The notes beneath the pieces were generated by a model, which did not search any database, was not told where the DNA came from, and saw only the letters and a program-made list of their open reading frames with translations. A stretch of DNA of 64,000 bases from Agrobacterium arsenijevicii (GTDB taxonomy: Bacteria > Pseudomonadota > Alphaproteobacteria > Rhizobiales > Rhizobiaceae). This document shows positions 36,281-44,393 of this stretch, one piece after another. How positions within the stretch are numbered: the first letter of the stretch is position 1; the number at the start of each line of letters is the position of its first letter. A program made the position numbers and the translations under genes. The DNA is taken from contig JWIT01000005.1 in assembly GCA_000949895.1 (NCBI GenBank), positions 186,001 through 250,000 on the forward strand, written 5' to 3'.

Positions 36281-36733
36281 TTGTCAAACGGGGATTTGCT
36301 TGTGTCTTATCAGTTCACTGACTCGGTACCCTATCTGCTCAACTGGGTAGGCGTTCGGCTTGGAGAGCGCTTCTCCGTAAGGCTGGCATCCTACGACATC
36401 ACCTTGCCGATGTACCGCGTGCTGGCGACGCTGAGACAACAGGAAAGCAAAACGCTGACCGAGCTTTCCGATCTCGTGTCGGTGGAGATTTCCACGCTTT
36501 CCCGGCTCGTTGGCCTGCTCGTCAGACGCAACCTCGTCAGCCGCGAGCGGCCGGTCGACAATGCGCGCATCGTGCGCATCACGCTCACGCCAAAGGGTGA
36601 GGAGCTTGCCGAAGAGCTGATGCCCATCGCGGCCATGTTCGAAAAGACCGCAATCGAAGGCCTCGACCCTGCCGAAGTAAAACTTTTCAAAAGCATCCTG
36701 CGGCATATCGGCCGCAATATCGCTGGTCTCTGA
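36281..36733 (+). CDS. graR: MarR-family regulator GraR
   Basis: 150 residues (from TTG 36281) with the MarR winged helix: LTELSDLVSVEISTLSRLVGLLVRRNLVSRERP as helices 3-4 and the wing DNARIVRITLTPKG. The start is unsure; GTG 36302, seven bases after GGGGA, would give 143 residues and is equally plausible. It is divergent from graD, so it should repress the gra operon until gamma-resorcylate or a related ligand binds. Confidence 0.88.
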   Translation: MSNGDLLVSYQFTDSVPYLLNWVGVRLGERFSVRLASYDITLPMYRVLATLRQQESKTLTELSDLVSVEISTLSRLVGLLVRRNLVSRERPVDNARIVRITLTPKGEELAEELMPIAAMFEKTAIEGLDPAEVKLFKSILRHIGRNIAGL

Positions 36734-36859
36734 CGCCACCATCCGACGCAACGCCCGCGTCCCCGTCACGCCCGCCTTACGATCTTTGCGTGCAATGTAC
36801 TTGCAATGGCCGGTTCCTATCCCTCGCGGAAACTTAACCGAAGTTGAGAGGAATGACCC

Positions 36860-37246
36860 ATGCCTGAGAGATCGTCACCCGCAATCCCGGCAACGCTCGC
36901 CCTTATCGCCGCATCGACCCTGCTTGCGGCCTGCGCCTCGACAGTCATGAAAAGCTACGTCGGCGCGCCCATCACCAGCGTGATGCTGGACTACGGGCCG
37001 CCGGACAATATTTATGGCCTGGGCCCCGGCCAGCAGGCCTATCAGTGGCGGAAGAACAAGACACAGGTCGTCGCCGGATCGTCCAGTGGTGAAGTGCGGT
37101 CAACACGGCGCGGAGAACGTTACGAGGTTTCCGAGACGCCGGGTTATGTCGAACGCATCGATTGCTTCTATACTTTCTACACGCGCAATTCCGGGGGCGA
37201 ATGGTATGTGACGAGCTTCCGGCAGCCTTCGCTCGAATGCGAATGA
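36860..37246 (+). CDS. Small lipoprotein of unknown function
   Basis: 128 residues. The lipobox LLAAC puts the lipidated cysteine at residue 25, after a basic, hydrophobic leader. The mature part has the pattern VGAPITSVMLDYGPPDNIY, a signature of small rhizobial lipoproteins I cannot name, and two further cysteines near the end (DCFYTFY, SLECE) that could form a disulfide. GAGAGG precedes the ATG. It has its own terminator. Confidence 0.75.
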   Translation: MPERSSPAIPATLALIAASTLLAACASTVMKSYVGAPITSVMLDYGPPDNIYGLGPGQQAYQWRKNKTQVVAGSSSGEVRSTRRGERYEVSETPGYVERIDCFYTFYTRNSGGEWYVTSFRQPSLECE

Positions 37247-37288
37247 CCGTTGCGGGATTTCAAACTTCGCCCGCTACCCCGCGTTTGA

Positions 37289-37324
37289 CCGCCGCTTTGA
37301 TACTTAAAGCGGCGGCGCTCTTTT
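37289..37324 (+). terminator. Rho-independent terminator after the lipoprotein gene
   Basis: CCGCCGCTTT pairs perfectly with AAAGCGGCGG around a 7-base loop and is followed by CGCTCTTTT. It lies 43 bases after the stop codon and about 40 before the end of the convergent barrel-protein gene. Confidence 0.75.
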
Positions 37325-37361
37325 GAACATTCTCCCTGGGATCTGTCATCGGATCGACCGG

Positions 37362-37988
37362 TCAGAAGCGATAGTTCACGCCGGCCTTGATGACGTGATC
37401 GCTCACATCGGTTTTCGACCTGCCGCTCGCGGTCGTCGTGGTCACATTTCCCGTGCTCACATAGTTATATTCAAACTTGGCAGACAGGCCGCCGCCGAAG
37501 CTCTGTTCGACGCCCGCGCCAACCAGATAGCCCTGTTTCCAGCCATCAGGACCCGTAACGCCGTCCTTGTCCTTGAACTTCGTCGTGGTCAGGCCGGCGG
37601 TGCCGTAAACAAGCGTGCGGTCGAGTGCCACGCCCGCCTTCATTTTGGCGGCACCGCGGAAACGCTCTCTCAAGCGGCCGTTCGGCACACGCGCATCGTT
37701 CCCGAGATAGGAACCTTCGACTTCCGCGCCGACAACGCCGGAGCCGAACTGGAAGTTATAACCGGCCTGTACACCGCCCGTCAGACCACGGCCGCTGGCC
37801 AAGGGGTTGACCTTCGGTGAGGCGAGTCCACCATGCACACCCACATATCCGCCACTCCATGAGAAAGCCGGCGTGTTGCTGTAGTCAAAAGATTGCTGAT
37901 TGTAGTTGGTAAGATCGGCGGAATAGGCATTGGTTGCAGCCGCAATGGCAATGGTCACGGCGACAAGCGATTTTTTGATGATCGACAT
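37362..37988 (-). CDS. Outer-membrane beta-barrel protein, Omp25/Omp31 family
   Basis: 208 residues with a signal peptide (about 1-23, ending NAYSA). The mature chain alternates polar and hydrophobic residues in eight likely strands, has the family segment GGYVGVHGGL and GVQAGYNFQFGSGVVGAEVEGSY, and ends in a C-terminal phenylalanine (VNYRF) used by the BAM machinery. GGAG precedes ATG 37988. It follows the two-component system at 38277-40381 in the same direction, so control by it is possible. The 288-base gap upstream is AT-rich and holds no gene. Confidence 0.87.
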   Translation of the reverse strand: MSIIKKSLVAVTIAIAAATNAYSADLTNYNQQSFDYSNTPAFSWSGGYVGVHGGLASPKVNPLASGRGLTGGVQAGYNFQFGSGVVGAEVEGSYLGNDARVPNGRLRERFRGAAKMKAGVALDRTLVYGTAGLTTTKFKDKDGVTGPDGWKQGYLVGAGVEQSFGGGLSAKFEYNYVSTGNVTTTTASGRSKTDVSDHVIKAGVNYRF

Positions 37989-38276
37989 GAATGACTCCAG
38001 ACGAAACCGACGCACCCTAGTCTGGCGCTTGCAAGGTTTCAGTTCGCGTTGAAGAACCGGAAACCGGCTCCCGTTGGCCTGCTGCACCCATCGCCACGAC
38101 GTGCGGATGAACTCAGCAGATAAGGGTATTTTCCCCGCGAGAATTGCGTCTGCATTGCATGCGACAAAATTAATTAGAAATAATTCATTTATTTAAAAGA
38201 GTTACGCGAATTTCCTTAACTAAATAGTAAGAAATTTCATCATCGAAACGCGCCTGATCGCTCAAAATCTCATCAG

Positions 38277-39710
38277 CTAGACAATGTCAGCCGCAGCATC
38301 TTTCGAAGCCACCGAGCGAATTTCCAGCCGGACGCAAAAACCGGGATTGAGATCGAGAAACAGGACACGTCCGCAATGAAGCTCGGCCGCCTTCTGGACC
38401 AGGTTCAACCCGAGGCCGGCTCCCGGCGAGTTCGTGTTGACGCGGTGAAACGGCTCGAATACCTGCTCGCGTTCCGAGACGGGTATGCCCGGCCCTTCAT
38501 CGCAAACGTCAATGAAACCGGCAGCACCGACCCGGATCGTGATCGCGCCCTTGCCGCCGCCATGATCGATCGCGTTGCGGACGAGGTTGACGACCGCCAT
38601 CTCGATAATCGACGTCTGCATCGTCAACACCACGGGCCCTTCGCTCGGCTCGAAATCGAACTCGTAACCGGCATCCATCGCAATCGGCGCAAGGTCGGTT
38701 GCGATGCGCTCGACAAGAATATTGAGATCCTGCTGTACGGCGGGCAATTCCACTACGCCGACCGCCTGCATTTCGAGAAGTTGATGCGCGACGCGCGAGA
38801 GGCGATCGATATCGGCACGGAGCTGCCGGCTCAGCTCATCGTCGGGCAAAAGATCGGCCCGAATGCGTGCGATCGCAATCGGCGTTCTCAACTCGTGAGC
38901 GGCATCGGCAAGAAAGCGGTTACGGCGATTATATCCCTCATCCAGCTTGGAGAGCGCAACGTTGAAGGCATTCACCAAAGGAATGATTTCACTGGGCACC
39001 TTCGAACGATTGATACGGGCGGAACGGTTCTCGAAATTGATCGATTGCGCCTGACTGACCGTTTCCATGAGGCCACCCAGCGAACGGCCAACCGCCCGTG
39101 GCGTCACAAGCAATGTCGCAATGCCCGTCAGGAACAGCATGGGCACAACGACAATAAGGATGATGAAGCCGAAACCGGGCAATACGGTGAGCCAGCGGAC
39201 GGCGCCGTCGGCGTCTTTTTCCAGATCGAGCTGCAGGCTGATCCAGAGATTGAGACCATCATTCGGAAAACTCTTTTCCGTCCCGGCCATGAATTGCAGC
39301 CGCCCAATAGGCGTATCGCGATTTTCCATGGTGGCGCGAATTCTTTCCGAGGCTTCCAGACGTGCCAGCTCAATGGTGTGCGGGAGTGCCGCCATCAGAG
39401 CGAGGGGTATTTCTCCATATTGCGAGACGATTTCATCACCGTCCCGCACCGTGAACCACAGGTCCGGGTTGCGTTGTTTCAGCTCCGCCAATTCGGGTGT
39501 GGCCGAGACTTGCACCCGCCCCTGATGATCTCTCGTCACGCTTTCCGCAACGACACGGACAGCCTCTTCATTGGCATCCTCCAGCTGCGGATTGATGATC
39601 CATATCCAGCTGATAAGCAGGGCGACAAAGAAAACGAGAAGAAACGCCTGCAAGGCGAAAAGGCGCTTCATCAGCGCCCACCGCAGGGAACGGTTGCGCT
39701 CCTGCTTCAT
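38277..39710 (-). CDS. Sensor histidine kinase (HAMP, HisKA, HATPase)
   Basis: 477 residues. Membrane segments near residues 15-35 and 185-205 enclose a periplasmic sensor domain of about 150 residues. HAMP follows, then the phosphoacceptor histidine in DAAHELRTP, the N box VVNLVRNAIDHGG and the G boxes DEGPGIP and GAGLGLNLV. The start overlaps the end of the response-regulator gene. The layout matches QseC/TctE-type kinases; the signal is unknown. Confidence 0.92.
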   Translation of the reverse strand: MKQERNRSLRWALMKRLFALQAFLLVFFVALLISWIWIINPQLEDANEEAVRVVAESVTRDHQGRVQVSATPELAELKQRNPDLWFTVRDGDEIVSQYGEIPLALMAALPHTIELARLEASERIRATMENRDTPIGRLQFMAGTEKSFPNDGLNLWISLQLDLEKDADGAVRWLTVLPGFGFIILIVVVPMLFLTGIATLLVTPRAVGRSLGGLMETVSQAQSINFENRSARINRSKVPSEIIPLVNAFNVALSKLDEGYNRRNRFLADAAHELRTPIAIARIRADLLPDDELSRQLRADIDRLSRVAHQLLEMQAVGVVELPAVQQDLNILVERIATDLAPIAMDAGYEFDFEPSEGPVVLTMQTSIIEMAVVNLVRNAIDHGGGKGAITIRVGAAGFIDVCDEGPGIPVSEREQVFEPFHRVNTNSPGAGLGLNLVQKAAELHCGRVLFLDLNPGFCVRLEIRSVASKDAAADIV

Positions 39711-40381
39711 GTATTCGACCGGATGAGATAACCGATGTTTCGCACCGCTCTTATCTCGACCGTGGCTTCGGCCTGCGCGAGCTTCTTCCTGATCCGGGAA
39801 ATATGGGCATCGAGAGCATTCGATTCGATCTCATCATCCAGAGTGTAAACCGCCTCGACCAGATTGGATCGCGTCACGATACGGTTCGGGCGTCGCATCA
39901 GAGCCTCAAGCGCCAGATATTCCCGACGCCGAAACTCGATGATGGAACCGGCAATGGTGACTTCATTGCTCTTCGGATCAATGCTCAGATTGCCGAAACT
40001 CACATATTTGCTGGAAAGCGAAGGGCCGCGTCTGTGCAGCGCCCGAAGACGGGCAAGCAATTCCTCAATCGCAAAGGGCTTGGCGAGGTAGTCGTCCGCT
40101 CCGGCATCAAGCCCGTCAACGCGGTGATCGACGCTTCCAAGTGCCGTCAAAACGAGGATCGGCACGGAATGCCTGGCCTTGCGAAGCGCGGACACAAGGT
40201 TCAATCCCTCGCCATCGGGAAGACGGCGGTCCAGAACCAGCACATCGTAAGACCCGTCACGCGCCAGAACATCAGCATCGGCGATCGTGCTGACGTGATC
40301 CGCAAGCACATCGCGCCGGCGCAGGGCTTCGAGCAGTGCTCGCGCCATTTCGGGTTCATCCTCAAGAAGCAAGATTCGCAA
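39707..40381 (-). CDS. OmpR-family response regulator
   Basis: 224 residues: receiver with phosphoacceptor Asp51 (VLVLDRRLPDG) and conserved lysine in DDYLAKPF, then a winged-helix DNA-binding domain (residues about 125-220, FRRREYLALEALM and RKKLAQAEA). Together with the overlapping kinase gene it forms a QseBC/TctDE-type pair. Targets may include the barrel protein downstream. Confidence 0.93.
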   Translation of the reverse strand: MRILLLEDEPEMARALLEALRRRDVLADHVSTIADADVLARDGSYDVLVLDRRLPDGEGLNLVSALRKARHSVPILVLTALGSVDHRVDGLDAGADDYLAKPFAIEELLARLRALHRRGPSLSSKYVSFGNLSIDPKSNEVTIAGSIIEFRRREYLALEALMRRPNRIVTRSNLVEAVYTLDDEIESNALDAHISRIRKKLAQAEATVEIRAVRNIGYLIRSNT

Positions 40382-40491
40382 TGACTTTTCCTCAAGGGTG
40401 AACTCTTGCCGTCCTCACCACTGGTCGGTGAATGTTACAGCTACATTGCAGGCAGGAGCCAAATTACTCTTCTTCTACCGCCTTGCCAGAC

Positions 40492-41121
40492 TCAAACCGG
40501 CCGGTATTCATGCCTTGCGTAAAACCGGTCAAGCTCGCGCTGCTGCGGCACCTCACCGGTGTAGATTGCGATGTAGTCCGGGATCCTTTTCATCCGCACG
40601 GCCACATCCTCCTCCGACTGCATGGAGATATAGCCGATCTGCACGAGATAGGTGGTCCGGGCACGCACATCCGCCATGGTTTCGGAATGGCCGAAACGCA
40701 TGAACATGCGCGAAAGCGCATCCATTCTCGTCTGGTCGGCTTCGCGCACCTCGGCAAGAATATCATCGGATTGAAGAGCCCAGCTGCGAACCGCAAATTC
40801 AAACCTGTTGTCGAACAGGCTGGAATCCAGCCAGCAATCGAAAACATTCAGCATCGCTTCGGCCAAAGTCTCCGCATAGGCCTCCGACTGCCTGACGATG
40901 CTGCCGGTATTCTTCTCGCGCCAGCGGGAGACGAGTGCGGCCAGCAACTCCTCTCGATCCCTGAAGAACCAGTAGAAACTCGTGCGCGACAGGCTGAGCT
41001 TTTTCGCCAGCGGCAGGATTTTCACGGAATCCACACCGGATTCGAGAAGGGTCTGGTAGGCGGCCTCAAGCCAGCCTTCCTGCGATCCGCGCCAACCGGT
41101 CTCGTTCAATGTCGCTTCCAT
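40492..41121 (-). CDS. TetR-family transcriptional regulator
   Basis: 209 residues. The N-terminal helix-turn-helix reads LEAAYQTLLESGVDSVKILPLAKKLSLSRTSFYWFF; the C-terminal part is the variable ligand domain. It is divergent from the flavin oxidoreductase gene, and a 14-base palindrome lies between them, so it probably represses that gene in response to its substrate. Confidence 0.87.
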   Translation of the reverse strand: MEATLNETGWRGSQEGWLEAAYQTLLESGVDSVKILPLAKKLSLSRTSFYWFFRDREELLAALVSRWREKNTGSIVRQSEAYAETLAEAMLNVFDCWLDSSLFDNRFEFAVRSWALQSDDILAEVREADQTRMDALSRMFMRFGHSETMADVRARTTYLVQIGYISMQSEEDVAVRMKRIPDYIAIYTGEVPQQRELDRFYARHEYRPV

Positions 41122-41184
41122 GATGATTTTCTAGCAAATCGGTCTGGTCGCGACAAGACGAATGTCCACCTATGTCGAAACCAT

Positions 41185-41198
41185 AAACACATGTGTTT
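41185..41198. promoter_or_regulatory. Palindrome AAACACATGTGTTT, candidate TetR operator
   Basis: A perfect 14-base palindrome in the 145-base divergent region, 64 bases upstream of the TetR gene and 69 upstream of the oxidoreductase start. Its position suits control of both genes. Confidence 0.45.
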
Positions 41199-41266
41199 TA
41201 TCAATTGACACTTATGTACATTCCCAATTAGCCTTCCTGCACAAACGTTCTTGGAGCACGGTCGCC

Positions 41267-43303
41267 ATGTCGAATGATCCCCTTCTTCAGCCCTACCAGC
41301 TGAAGCATCTCACACTGAGAAACCGCATCATCGTCACCTCACATGAACCCGCCTATCCGGAGGACGGCATGCCGAAAGGGCGCTACCGCGCCTATACGCT
41401 TGAGCGGGCCAAGGGCGGCGTCGCCATGACGATGACGGCAGGCTCCGCAGCCGTCTCGAAAGACAGCCCGCCCGTCTTCAACAACCTCTTGGCATACAAG
41501 GATGAAATCGTTCCGTGGATCAGGGAAATGACCGACGCCGTGCATGAAGAGGGTGCGGCGATCATGATCCAGCTGACGCATCTCGGCCGCCGCACGCGTT
41601 GGGACAAGGGCGACTGGCTGCCGGTGCTGGCACCATCCCACCAGCGGGAGGCCGCGCATCGCGCTTTCCCGAAAAAGATCGAGGATTGGGATATCGAGCG
41701 CATCATCAAGGACTTCGCCGATGCTGCGGAGCGCATGAAGGCGGGCGGCATGGATGGGGTGGAGTTGGAAGCCTATGGCCATCTCATCGACCAGTTCGTC
41801 TCGCCGCTGACCAACGAGCTGGATGGACCCTATGGCGGTTCGCTCGACAACCGCATGCGTTTCTGTTTCGACGTCTTCAGGGCGATGCGCAAACGCGTGG
41901 GCGACGATTTCATCCTCGGGGTCCGTTATACCGCCGACGAATGTCTTGAGGGCGGCACAGGGAAGGCAGAAGGCCTCGAAATCTCGCGGCGGCTGAGGGA
42001 CAGCGGCCTGATCGACTATCTGAACGTCATTCGCGGCCATATCGATACCGATCCCGGCCTGACCGACGTCATTCCGATTCAGGGCATGGCCAACGCGCCA
42101 CATCTCGATTTCGCTGGCGAAGTCCGCGCAGCGACCAACTTCCCGACCTTCCACGCCGCCAAGATCCAGGATGTCGCCACCGCCCGCCACGCGATCGCCT
42201 CCGGCAAGGTCGACATGGTCGGTATGACCCGCGCCCACATGACGGACCCGCATATCGTGCGCAAGATCATGGAGAAGCGCGAGGACGATATTCGTCCTTG
42301 CGTGGGCGCCAATTACTGTCTCGACCGCATCTATCAGGGCGGCCTCGCCTTCTGCATTCACAACCCCGCGACCGGCCGCGAAGAAACGATGCCGCACGAG
42401 ATCACCAAAGCGGATGAACGCCGGAAGGTGGTGATTGTCGGCGCCGGTCCGGCCGGGCTGGAGGCCGCGCGTGTCTGTGCCGAACGCGGCCATGAGGTCG
42501 TCGTCTTCGAGGCCGCGAACGATCCCGGCGGCCAGATCCGCCTGACCGCACAAAGCGAACGCCGCCGCGAAATGATCAGCATCATCGACTGGCGCATGAG
42601 CCAGTGCGAAAGGCTCGGCGTTACCTTTCACTTCAACAGCTGGGCGGAAGCGGACACGGTGCTCTCGGAAAGCCCTGATGTCGTCATCATCGCCACCGGC
42701 GGATTGCCGCATACCGATGTGCTTTCAAAAGGTAATGATCTGGTCGTCTCCTCGTGGGATATCATTTCTGGCGACGTCAAGCCGGGAACGAATGTGCTGG
42801 TTTTCGACGATGCCGGCGACCATGCGGGCTTGCAGGCAGCGGAACTTCTCGCAAAGGCGGGCGCAAAAGTGGAGATCATGACGCCGGACCGCGCCTTCGC
42901 CCCTGAGGTCATGGCGATGAACCTCGTTCCCTACATGCGCTCACTGCAAAAGCTCGACGTCACCTTTACCGTCACCTATCGGCTGGAAGCAGCGGAAAGA
43001 AACGGCAACCAGCTCGTCGCCCGCGTCGGCAGCGATTATGGCGGCGTTACGAAATCAAGGACCGTGGACCAGATCGTCGTCAATCACGGCACCGTGCCGC
43101 TCGACGACCTCTATTTCGAACTCAAGCCCGGCTCGAAGAACCTCGGCGAAACATCCTACGACGCCCTGCTTGCAGGCGCTGCCCAGACCGTCGAGCGCAA
43201 CCCGGAAGGCGCCTATCGGCTCTTCCGGATCGGCGACGCCGTCGCCGCACGCAATACGCATGCGGCGATCTACGATGCGCTGCGTCTCGCAAAGGACATT
43301 TGA
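41267..43303 (+). CDS. Old-yellow-enzyme/trimethylamine-dehydrogenase-type oxidoreductase, probable N-methyl amino acid demethylase
   Basis: 678 residues. The N-terminal FMN TIM barrel (1-340) contains HLGRRTRWD and GVELEAYGHLIDQF; the C-terminal part binds a dinucleotide (VVIVGAGPAGLEAARV). Length and sequence fit enzymes annotated as dimethylglycine, N-methylproline or stachydrine demethylases in rhizobia and pseudomonads. The iron-sulfur segment reads CVGANYC...C (Cys345, Cys351, Cys363) instead of the canonical CxxCxxxC, so the 4Fe-4S site may be altered. The frame opens 35 codons upstream; GGAG and homology favour ATG 41267. 2,4-dienoyl-CoA reductase is a less likely alternative. Confidence 0.8.
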   Translation: MSNDPLLQPYQLKHLTLRNRIIVTSHEPAYPEDGMPKGRYRAYTLERAKGGVAMTMTAGSAAVSKDSPPVFNNLLAYKDEIVPWIREMTDAVHEEGAAIMIQLTHLGRRTRWDKGDWLPVLAPSHQREAAHRAFPKKIEDWDIERIIKDFADAAERMKAGGMDGVELEAYGHLIDQFVSPLTNELDGPYGGSLDNRMRFCFDVFRAMRKRVGDDFILGVRYTADECLEGGTGKAEGLEISRRLRDSGLIDYLNVIRGHIDTDPGLTDVIPIQGMANAPHLDFAGEVRAATNFPTFHAAKIQDVATARHAIASGKVDMVGMTRAHMTDPHIVRKIMEKREDDIRPCVGANYCLDRIYQGGLAFCIHNPATGREETMPHEITKADERRKVVIVGAGPAGLEAARVCAERGHEVVVFEAANDPGGQIRLTAQSERRREMISIIDWRMSQCERLGVTFHFNSWAEADTVLSESPDVVIIATGGLPHTDVLSKGNDLVVSSWDIISGDVKPGTNVLVFDDAGDHAGLQAAELLAKAGAKVEIMTPDRAFAPEVMAMNLVPYMRSLQKLDVTFTVTYRLEAAERNGNQLVARVGSDYGGVTKSRTVDQIVVNHGTVPLDDLYFELKPGSKNLGETSYDALLAGAAQTVERNPEGAYRLFRIGDAVAARNTHAAIYDALRLAKDI

Positions 43304-43331
43304 GAGAACCCGCAGCAATAAGGTTTGAACC

Positions 43332-44393
43332 TCAAGCCTGTATCAAGGCAATGCCACGGTTCTTGAACCCGAGTGTGACATCGCTTGCGGGCGGCAGGCT
43401 GGTCTCGACGGCGTGGTCGATGATGAAGAGCGTGCCGATATCGGTCTCGACTTCATATTCGACGTGACCGCCGAGATAGGCGCTGTGCAGCACCCGCCCG
43501 GCAAGTCCCTGCCCGCCCGATTGCGCGATGGAAATCGCACCTGGACGAACCGCAAGTTTGGCGGGGCCGGGCTTGGCGTTGCGTGCCGCAACCCGGTGAT
43601 CGATCCCCCCGACGCGGATCAGCGCATCCGCGCCCTCAAGGCTGACCACCTCGCAGCCGACGACATTCGCCTCGCCCATGAAGTCGGCGATAAAAGAGGA
43701 GGCCGGCGCCTCGTAGAGTTCCCGCGGCGCACCTGACTGGGCGATCTCGCCTTCCTTCATCACGATGATCCGGTCGGAAACGGCAAGCGCCTCATCCTGA
43801 TCGTGCGTCACGTAAACAGCGGTAAAGCCCAACCGCTGCTGCAATTCGCGGATTTCGGTACGAACCCGGCGGCGAAGACGCGCATCGAGGTTGGAAAGCG
43901 GCTCATCGAGCAGCAGCACCTGCGGCTCAAGCACCAGCGCGCGGGCAACAGCGACACGCTGCTGCTGACCGCCGGAGAGTTCGGCCGGCAGGCGATGCCC
44001 CATGCCGGCCAGACCCACAAGCTTCAAACCTTCCTCCGCCTTTTCCCGTGCTTCTGCCTTACGCAGGCCCGAGGATTGCAGGCCATAGGCGACATTGTCG
44101 AGCGCCGTCATGTGCGGGAAAAGCGCGTAGGACTGGAATACCATGGAGACATCGCGCTCATTGGCCGGCAGCATGGTCACATCCTTGTCGCCGATCAGGA
44201 TGCGGCCGGCAGTCGGATGTTCGAGACCCGCCAGCATGCGCAGCGTCGTCGTCTTGCCGCAGCCGGAGGGACCGAGCAAAGTCACCAGCGTTCCGGGCTC
44301 GATAGTGAGCGACAGGTCGGGAATGGCGGTAAAGGCACCGAATGTCTTGCGGACATTCTGAAAGGTAACAGAGCCGGGCTTTACGGAAATCAT
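43332..44393 (-). CDS. AfuC/FbpC-type ABC transporter ATP-binding protein
   Basis: 353 residues. Walker A GPSGCGKTT, signature LSGGQQQRVAVARAL, Walker B VLLLDEPLSNLDA, switch VTHDQDEAL, and a C-terminal TOBE-type domain (from about residue 240). Its start overlaps the permease stop. It powers the importer encoded by the next two genes. Similar cassettes are annotated as ferric iron, 2-aminoethylphosphonate, polyamine or sugar-phosphate importers. Confidence 0.92.
   Translation of the reverse strand: MISVKPGSVTFQNVRKTFGAFTAIPDLSLTIEPGTLVTLLGPSGCGKTTTLRMLAGLEHPTAGRILIGDKDVTMLPANERDVSMVFQSYALFPHMTALDNVAYGLQSSGLRKAEAREKAEEGLKLVGLAGMGHRLPAELSGGQQQRVAVARALVLEPQVLLLDEPLSNLDARLRRRVRTEIRELQQRLGFTAVYVTHDQDEALAVSDRIIVMKEGEIAQSGAPRELYEAPASSFIADFMGEANVVGCEVVSLEGADALIRVGGIDHRVAARNAKPGPAKLAVRPGAISIAQSGGQGLAGRVLHSAYLGGHVEYEVETDIGTLFIIDHAVETSLPPASDVTLGFKNRGIALIQA

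Noticed and set aside
40415-40431. TCACC-N7-GGTGA between the TetR gene and the response-regulator gene
   Set aside because: Only five bases per arm and no second copy near a related promoter; such repeats are expected by chance in 64 kb.
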